Assembly (NCBI GenBank): GCA_037176705.1
Contig: CM073898.1
Coordinates: 42,819,488-42,883,487 of the forward strand
Origin: Molossus alvarezi
Lineage: Eukaryota > Chordata > Mammalia > Chiroptera > Molossidae
Length of the DNA: 64,000 bases
Direction: 5' to 3'
The notes beneath the pieces are model-generated. The model made no database searches and had not been told where the DNA came from. It was given only the letters and a program-made list of their open reading frames with translations. This document shows, piece after piece, positions 57,338-64,000 of the stretch (its first letter is position 1; the number at the start of each line of letters is the position of its first letter). The position numbers and the translations under genes were made by a program.

Positions 57338-57838
57338 GGGAGACAGAGTTTTCCACAGAAACAGAACCAACAGGAGACAGATGATATAGATAATGTAGAT
57401 ATAGATATAGATATGTAGATGTATAGATATGGATACATAGATACACTCATAGAGGTAGCAACAGAGAGATTTAGAGACAGATTTATTTTAAGGAATTGTG
57501 GAGACAGACAAATCCAAAATCTTCAGGTTAGGTTAGCAGGCTGGAGACCCAGGAAAGAGCTGCTATTTCAGCTGAAGTCTAAATGCAGTGTGCTGGCAGA
57601 AGTACGCATTCCTCAGAGGAGACCAGTCTTTTTTCTGTTAAGGCCTTCAACCGATTGGGTGAGGCCCACACACATTAAGGAAGCTAATATGCTTTACTCA
57701 AAGCCTAGTGATTTAAATGTTAATCTCATATTTAAAAAAGACATACCTTCACAGAAACATCTAGAATATTATATGACCAAGTATCTAGGTTCCATGGCCT
57801 AACCAAGTTGACACCATCACAGAAAATTAACCATCACA
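57338..57838 (-). repeat. Solo LTR of ERVL type (MLT2-like)
   Basis: On the minus strand it starts 'tgtgatggttaattttctgt', then has 'tcaacttggttaggccatgg', 'acatttaaatcactaggctt', 'caatcggttgaaggcctta' and 'gtctccagcctgctaacc', and ends in 'ggttctgtttctgtgg'. A TAGATA microsatellite (57385-57425) has grown inside. No internal retroviral genes are nearby. Subfamily not certain. Confidence 0.8.
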
Positions 57839-58529
57839 GAGAAAAATGTTTCATGCTGATGTTGATCATATCCCACAAAACACATTCACTTGATGTACTA
57901 TGCTTATGACATACACACAATTCATCGTGTGCTTTACATGTTAAGAGTAAATGACATAAATATGGACTTTGTTTTTCTATTTTTTACCACTGTTACAGTT
58001 TTATACCAACCACTAGTAGAAATCAGAAAGAACATAGTGTGTTTTCCCGAAGGAAACTCCCATCTTCTGTGTCTTCGTACAAAGCAGTCCATGCTCAAGG
58101 TGTATTTGCTGACCAATCAGCCTCCTTTCTGTAACAGAATGTTGTGCCTGCATCTAAAACATGTGACTGAATTTTAGAGAATCACGCTGACGTGTAGGGG
58201 GGTCCCTCTACTTTGACTTGCAGACAGAGTCAGGAGCAGCAGCAGCAACACAAAAGGCCAGGCAGGAGCCCAGAGGGATCTACCATGTTAGTCGTTGAGT
58301 TGACCAGCATTTTCTTCAATTAGTCATGGAGCTTTATTTATTGATTCACAAACATCTATTGAGCATCTGCAATATAGCAATGTCCATCCTCCTAAAAGTT
58401 ATCATCCTTATTCTAAGTAATGTATAAATATGCTGGTCAAGGAACATGGGGGACTGTGGGGTCCCCTCTGGGACATATTCATTCCTCCCCAGCTGTGTCA
58501 CACTGAGAGTTCTACACCAGAAGTGACCT
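57839..58529. other. Unique sequence, no gene seen
   Basis: A short MIR/L2-like piece (aaacatctattgagcatctg) lies near 58348-58367. Frames at 57890-58177 are unrecognised. Confidence 0.45.
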
Positions 58530-58670
58530 CATGGCTTCTAGCTTCAGCTGTGCCACAGTCTTATTCTGTGATGTCAAGTCAGTCACCCTTTCTCCTCCAC
58601 TAAAGAGGATGGAAATTATAATGGACATGTTAAAGATCAGTGAGATAATGCCTGTGAGAGCACTTTAAAA
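58530..58670 (+). repeat. MIR SINE fragment
   Basis: 'ggcttctagcttcagctgtg', 'gatgtcaagtcagtcaccct', 'agatcagtgagataatgcct' and 'gtgagagcactttaaa' follow MIR. Confidence 0.65.
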
Positions 58671-59104
58671 AAAATAAAATAGAAAACAAGTGAAAGGTAT
58701 TTCTACACTCAGCCTTGGAGATTTTTCATACTGACTTCTGCCTTAGGAGAATCCAATAGAGCTGAATGGCAACAGTGTAAGGCAATAGCCAAATCAGGTT
58801 GAGACTCTGGAACTGTCAATCAGCTTGAAAACCCAACCAAAAGGAAGATGGCATGAAGGCCAGCCTTGCAAATGCCTGCTCCCAAATAACCCTCCCGCTG
58901 GACTACTGTACATATCTGTTAGTCAACCCCTAGAGTGTCATTGCTTTGGGTTAACTGGTCCCCCAAAGAATCAGCACATTAAGTTATTACTTGTAGTCTT
59001 TTCTACTTTAATGTGCCTTGGTTTACTGAACGCCACTATACCACCACAGCCAGAAAAAAGACTAGTAGGAAGGCTGGAGAAAGAGGAACTAGGAGGAATC
59101 TGGG
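58671..59104. other. Unique sequence
   Basis: No repeat or gene recognised. Confidence 0.5.
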
Positions 59105-59225
59105 AAAAACCTTTTCTTACAGAATAGGAAACAGAGGCTCAAAAAAATTAAGATCATTGTCTAGTAGCACACAGCTAATCAGTGACAGAACTACAGCAGT
59201 CTCTGACGGGCAAGCCAATGTCCTC
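59105..59225 (-). repeat. MIR SINE fragment
   Basis: 'acagaataggaaacagaggc', 'tagtagcacacagctaatca' and 'gtgacagaactacagcag' match the inverse of MIR. Confidence 0.75.
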
Positions 59226-59309
59226 TCTACTGAATGCCCTCCATGCTGACAATTCTCTAGACCAACTGGAATAGAGAAAATACTTGGTTATTAGAAATCC
59301 TTGACTAAT

Positions 59310-59380
59310 GGGGCCTATTTAGCACCGAGCCAAATTCTGGGCACACAACAAATACTCAATAAATGCTTTTTGATTAATTA
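59310..59380 (+). repeat. L2 or MIR tail fragment
   Basis: 'attctgggcacacaacaaat' and 'actcaataaatgctttttga' match the shared L2/MIR end. Confidence 0.55.
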
Positions 59381-59389
59381 TTAAGAAAA

Positions 59390-59570
59390 CTTTATTATAG
59401 GCCACTAATGTTATTTTTTCAATTGCGTTCACTTATAATCTCATGTTTATCTGTAGAGCTGATGGGGTAGGTGTTATCTAACTCAAGAACAGAAAACTAA
59501 GGCTCTGAAAGGTTCCATGCCTTTCCAAAGTAGGCACAGAGCCTAGCTAAAACTCAGGTGTCTTGACTTG
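59390..59570 (-). repeat. MIR SINE, diverged
   Basis: 'gtaggtgttatctaactc', 'cagaaaactaaggctctgaa' and 'aggcacagagcctagctaaa' fit the inverse of MIR. Confidence 0.6.
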
Positions 59571-59912
59571 CTGCCAGGGTTCTTCCATGGCCCGGACTCA
59601 ACAACACTGCAGGGGCCAAAGGAGTTAACATGGGTGCAGCAGCAGATGGCTCCCTGCCTGCCTATGGAGGTGACTTTGTATCTGCAGGAAGCTTTCTCCG
59701 CCCTCACAGTGAGGGAAGGGGCAGGGAGGCACTAGCTTTTATGAGCCCAGTTATAACAGAGAAACAATGGGTTCGCCAACATGCCCAGGGCTCCCACATG
59801 GGAGCAAGCGGTGTTCCGGCTGCTGCCTGCAGGCACAAGGGTTCCACTCATAGAGTCAATCCTGGTTATCACACACTAGAACTTCTCCCTGGGTCTTCTA
59901 AAAGTCCTCTGA

Positions 59913-60113
59913 GCCCAGCCAGTGTGGCTCAGTGGGTTGAGCATCCTCCCATGGACTAAGCGGTCCTGGTTCGATTCCTGGTCAGGGCACATGCCCGGGT
60001 TGTGGGATTGATCCTTAGTAGGGGGCATGCTGGAGGCAGCTGATCAATGTTTCTCTCTCTCTCTCCCTTCTTCTCTCTCTGAAAAATCAATAAAAATATA
60101 TTTTTAAAAAATT
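59913..60113 (+). repeat. VES SINE with target duplication
   Basis: Head 'cagtgtggctcagtgggttg', 'ctggttcgattcctggtcag', 'ggcacatgcccgggttgtgg', CT-rich middle and 'aatcaataaaaatatatttt'. Direct repeat aaaagtcctctga (59900-59912) and aaaagtcctttga (60114-60126), 12 of 13 matching. Confidence 0.95.
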
Positions 60114-60319
60114 AAAAGTCCTTTGAACAAAATTAATGTGTTTTTTTTTCCTTTAGGGCATGCAGAAGTATGAGTACGTGCCCATGCATGCACACACACA
60201 CACATACTTTTTACATACTTTTGAAATTAATTATTTATATGACTATTTTTCTCACTAGACTCTTGGACAAGACTCTTAGAATCTTCTGCCTTGTTTTTAT
60301 CTTTGTTTTTCCAACACCT

Positions 60320-60802
60320 ATCTTGATACAGATGGCCAATAGACATATAAAAAGATGCTCAATATCACTATTCATCAGAGAAATGCAAATTAAAACCACA
60401 ATGAGATATCGCCTCACGCCTATCAGAATGACTATCATCAATAAATCAACAAAAACAAGTGCTGGAGAGGATGTGGAGAAAAGGGAACCCTCCTGCACTG
60501 TTGGTGGGAATGCAGGTTGGTACAACCACTGTGGTAAACAGTATGGAAATTCCTCAAAAAATTTAAAATGCAACTGTCTTATGACCCAACAATTCCACTT
60601 GTCGGAATTTATCCAAAGCAACCCAAAACACTAATTCAAAAGAATATATGTACCCCTATGTTCTTTGCAGCATTATTTACAATAGCCAAGGTTTGGAAAC
60701 AGCCCTAGTGCCCCTCCGTAGATGAGCGGATAAAAAAGTTGTGGTACATTTACACAATGGAATACTACTCTGCCATAAAATTGAGTAACACGGAGGTTTA
60801 AC
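60320..60802 (+). repeat. L1 ORF2 C-terminal fragment
   Basis: 'cctatcagaatgactatcat', 'ggagaggatgtggagaaaag', 'gcactgttggtgggaatgca', 'agcattatttacaatagcca' and 'acacaatggaatactactct' are the DNA of the L1 ORF2 C-terminal region. The plus frame 60170-60634 begins as L1 peptide ([19 protein letters not shown]) and then slips out of frame after about NKSTKTSAG. It ends with frame loss and no 3' UTR, so it is a broken internal piece. Confidence 0.85.
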
Positions 60803-61669
60803 AAGTCTTTGTTGAAATAAAATTAGGGTGACTGCACTACCCGCTGGGAGGGCTAAGACGTTAAGTCATGGACTCTTCAGTGTGCATGAGCTTGTCCTGG
60901 GTCTTTAGTGGGGACAGGAGCTCTGGGACGCCCGGACTCTTGAGGTGTGAAGCAATGAGAGAAAAAAGGGCTGGCTGAGAATAAGTTCCCAAACAGACAG
61001 GGAAGTCCCAACCTCAGAATCCCAGCTTCTAGAACTGAGTTGCATGTTACTGTAGGTCCCTTCAGTTCCATTTCAAACATTAGGATTCGGGACAGAAAAG
61101 TTGCAAAACCTGACACCAACTAAGCTCATGGGGGGGCTATCAAGGCAATGAGACCTGCAGTGAGGCCTGGGCAGACCTACAAAGTCTGCCCAGGCCTCAC
61201 CTTCTCCGCCCACAACGTGGGTCAGATAAGATCTGATTGTTATCGTTGTTCAAAGAAGAAGCCTGAGACAGAAAGAGCCAGTGCTGCGAGGTGGGCCATT
61301 AATGTCTTCTCCAGGGGAAACTGGGGGTGCTTGTTTTCCTTCTTACCTCCAGGTCAGCTTTCCCAAGAGGAGTGTGAGAATGTGCCACCACTGGGGAGGC
61401 CGAACGTGCACTAATTGGGACCCAGGGTTTGGTCGAGTTGGATGGGATTACTCAGTACTGAGTGGAAAAGTAGGGCTCTGTGCAACATATGGCAACAAGA
61501 TTGAGTTCGGAATAAATCAAAACCATCTAAGTTTGCTTTAGAGACACAGGTGACTTTTTGAGAAGGGGGAATATAGGGTTGCTGTTCTTATCTGTATGGC
61601 TCATCGTGGCACTTCGGATTCTGTTTCTGTTCATTCTTTGGTGATTTTTAGGTAGTCGAGTGCTTTCTG
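60803..61669. other. Unassigned sequence around a perfect hairpin
   Basis: No gene recognised. Frame 61148-61414 overlaps the hairpin and is unrecognised. Confidence 0.4.
61160..61200. repeat. Perfect 17-bp inverted repeat with 7-nt loop
   Basis: Left arm gtgaggcctgggcagac (61160-61176), loop ctacaaa, right arm gtctgcccaggcctcac (61184-61200): all 17 positions pair. It is GC-rich and pairing stops at once outside the arms. Too short to be a typical pre-miRNA. Confidence 0.95.
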
Positions 61670-61830
61670 TATTCCCAACACTGCCTGTATATTATCCTAT
61701 TAAATTTTCCTATTTTATCTATGTGTTAGGTATTATTATGTCCACTTCCTAGGTAAGGATGTTGAAAGAGACAAATTAACTAACCCAAGGTCACACACCT
61801 AATAGTCAACAGAGCAACTTTTCAGCCCTA
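61670..61830 (-). repeat. MIR SINE
   Basis: 'gtgttaggtattattatgtc', 'aacccaaggtcacacaccta' and 'atagtcaacagagc' match the inverse of MIR. Confidence 0.8.
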
Positions 61831-62516
61831 GATGACTCTAAACCCTTGCATTATTCAAGGCCACTTTTTTGTCCCACCATCTACCTTCCCTGCTTCAGTG
61901 AGTCTTTTCTAAGGAACAACTAGGTACAGAATATTGGTTCCTGGGGAAAAGATGGCTGTGAATAAAACCTAGAAGCTCTGTTCCCTCCTAAACCTCCGTA
62001 AGATGTTGGAGACGGCTATCTTGGGTTCCTCTACCACTGTACATGGAGTGGCATTTGCACCACAAGAGGTAACAGTAAGCAGCACTTGGCCAAAGGAGGC
62101 AGAAATGGAGAGGTCATCTATAGAGAGGAAGTGCCCAGCTGCAAGGGCAGTAGGACCCAGAGGACAAAGCCCACCCTTGGCCATGGAAGGACCAGAAGGT
62201 GGCGAGAAATAAGGAGTAGATCCCACACTAGCTGCCCAGACTTGGGTGTGTGCACACAGGAGACAGCTGGGAGCCTCCGAAATGCTAGGAAGCTGAAGTA
62301 GGAACAGAAAATGGTTGACATGTGAGATACATCACCACAACATTTACCAACTTATTTTGGTGTTGAATGAGTGTCCTTCCATTTCCCTTCCTGCCCCTTC
62401 TAGACAGAAAAAGTCATAGAGATTAAAAGGAAGTGACCCTGGCTAGGTCTCCAGTATCTCCCACCCCCAAAGAAAATTGCACAACATCTGACACACATTG
62501 CCTGACAGTCAAGATA
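61831..62516. other. Unique sequence
   Basis: No gene seen. A weak L2-like tail (catctgacacacattgcctg) precedes the TGAA array. Confidence 0.5.
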
Positions 62517-62557
62517 TGAATGAATGAATGAATGAATGAATGAATGAATGAATGAAT
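62517..62557. repeat. (TGAA)10 microsatellite
   Basis: Perfect TGAA units, probably grown from an L2 tail (ttgaatgaatga end). Confidence 0.97.
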
Positions 62558-64000
62558 AGGGACACTATTAGGAGCATTGTGCTCATCTCAGGAAAAGTAA
62601 ACAATGTGAATAAGAGCACAGAAAAGGAAATGAGGATATGTGGAGAAAACACCAGCCTAACTAAAGGTAAAGGTGAATATTCGGAAGTGGTGAAAACTTG
62701 AGTGAGAAAGAAAGGGTGGGGCCCGTCGATGCTCTGCCTAGAAACCAGAAGCAGAGGTGTTTAGACTTGGAGCAACAAGGCACTCAAAGGTATTGGGAAC
62801 CAGAAGTTATATGTCTACCTACCAAACAGCTTGCAGTCACTGGGGGGTAGGGGGGGGACGTGTAACTTCAGTCAAATGTTTGGTTTCTTGGGTTCTCCAT
62901 GATGTTAAATGACCGGCTAAAAAATGGTCTGTCAACCAGTTAATTTACTTAATTGTAAGATTTTCAGGTTCACTTAGGGGAATATTTTGAGGACAGGGTG
63001 CAAGTTGGTTTTTTTGTTGATTTAATTGTACACACATACTGTTCATGTTAAGCCTGGTTTATGGATAAGAACTTGAAGACCAGAGAAATGCACGGCGCTT
63101 TCAACAAGGCTTGGCAGCAAATAGACTCCCACGTGCCCTGGCCTGTTTGGAGAACTGAGTCCTCACCAACTCTGCCCTCTGCATGTGGGTGTCTGAGTGA
63201 GTCGCCTATCTCCAACTGGACTCTGTGCAGCTCTCAGAGCTTTCGAAGTGAATTCCCGTGTTTCTGACTTCACTTTCTTCAAAAGCCCCCAGGTACTGAA
63301 ATCACCTGTAAGACATTAATTAAGACTTTTCAGAATTACCATACTTCCTCAGAATCTGCTTTACGCTCCAAAAGATTCCTGTGCCATCTGCTCCACTCGG
63401 CTCCTTCTCTGCCTGGGAGCAAGTTCTGATGGGGCTAAGAAGAGAGACGAGGAGGTGGAAAGGAGAGAAGGAGAGTTCCGTTTCATTTTGAGTTAGACAG
63501 CCCGCTTACCTCAGTTTCCCCGTCCCGGGAGGGAGTAGATTTGATGGTGCTCATTGGGAGATTCGTACTTCTAAATTCCGTTAAAACCCTCTGAAAACCA
63601 ATTATAAAGTGTCAGAAAGAAAAAGAAGAGACGGAGGGAAGAAAAGAAAAAGTCCCGTGGTGTTAGGCCTTCTCTTTGTCCCTACAGTGAGAGCTTTCAG
63701 AATCCATGACCACTTGGAACATCTACCCCACCTGTTACACACGCCCTTCAAATTGGCTTAGAATTTTACTACATTTTCGGCTAATAAAATTCTCCTTACT
63801 CATAGGACGTGCTCCCCAGGTACAGCACGCATGGTCCAAACTCCACTTCTGAAACTTGCTCATTGTAGGTAGCTATGCCATTATAGGCTGATTATATTTT
63901 ATAGATGATTTCCTTCTTCCAAAACAGATGTTTCCAATGTCTTGTCTCCAAGACAAAGTGCCAAAGGCTCAGTCCTCCTAAGCCATTTAATAGGAGCCAG
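62558..64000. other. Unique sequence to the window end
   Basis: Single-copy sequence with a G-rich spot at 62841-62858 (tggggggtagggggggga). No exon recognised. 63480-63960 is non-repetitive and could be conserved non-coding DNA. Confidence 0.45.

Noticed and set aside
60170..60634. 154-codon plus frame as a gene
   Set aside because: Its middle is L1 ORF2 C-terminal sequence that shifts out of frame; the first part is CA-repeat and unique DNA.
61160..61200. miRNA precursor
   Set aside because: The 17-bp stem is too short and pairing does not extend beyond it.

Overview
This window is mammalian nuclear DNA, very probably from a bat. The evidence is the repeats. There are about ten copies of a tRNA-derived SINE with a 'tggctcagtggttgag' head, a 'cagggcacatgcccaggttgtggg' middle and an 'aatcaataaa' tail, which is the VES SINE of yangochiropteran bats. 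There are also bat-type L1 3' ends, ancient mammalian MIR, L2, L1M and MaLR/ERVL relics, and one much younger-looking Tc1/mariner-type miniature element. The exact species cannot be fixed from sequence alone.

I find no convincing protein-coding exon, tRNA, rRNA or known ncRNA gene. The longest open frames (about 176 codons) are either fossil LINE sequence or unsupported chance frames. The window reads as intergenic or intronic DNA: old repeats, young SINE and L1 insertions, microsatellites, and repeat-poor stretches, some of which look like conserved regulatory DNA.

Layout. 0-1.6 kb is mostly unique and starts with a homeodomain-site-rich block. 1.86-4.26 kb is a degenerate minus-strand L2 LINE with reverse transcriptase remnants, itself holding a fold-back insertion. 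4.6-7.65 kb is a run of VES, L1, L2, L1M and MIR copies. 7.65-19 kb is mostly unique, with an unexplained inverted-repeat pair at 13.74 and 15.06 kb. 19-28.5 kb alternates VES, MIR, microsatellites and a 1.5 kb ancient L1 3' end. 28.5-36.6 kb is repeat-poor apart from one bat L1 tail and one MIR, and holds the best enhancer-like block (34.8-35.1 kb). 36.6-39.6 kb has a MaLR LTR, a 321-nt pure purine tract and L2/MIR relics. 42.0-42.75 kb is CpG-rich with promoter-like motifs. 44-50.3 kb has MIR, two hAT relics, one VES and a MaLR-like LTR. 52.4-54.2 kb is an insertion hotspot (Tc1/mariner MITE, three VES, one L1). 56.6-61.9 kb holds MIRs, an ERVL-type LTR, a VES, an L1 ORF2 fragment and a perfect 17-bp hairpin. 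The last 2 kb is mostly unique.

No genes act together here. The testable content is (i) the DNA transposon and other unassigned repeats, (ii) non-B-DNA-prone tracts, and (iii) candidate regulatory blocks. Family names come from recalled consensus features and were not searched.
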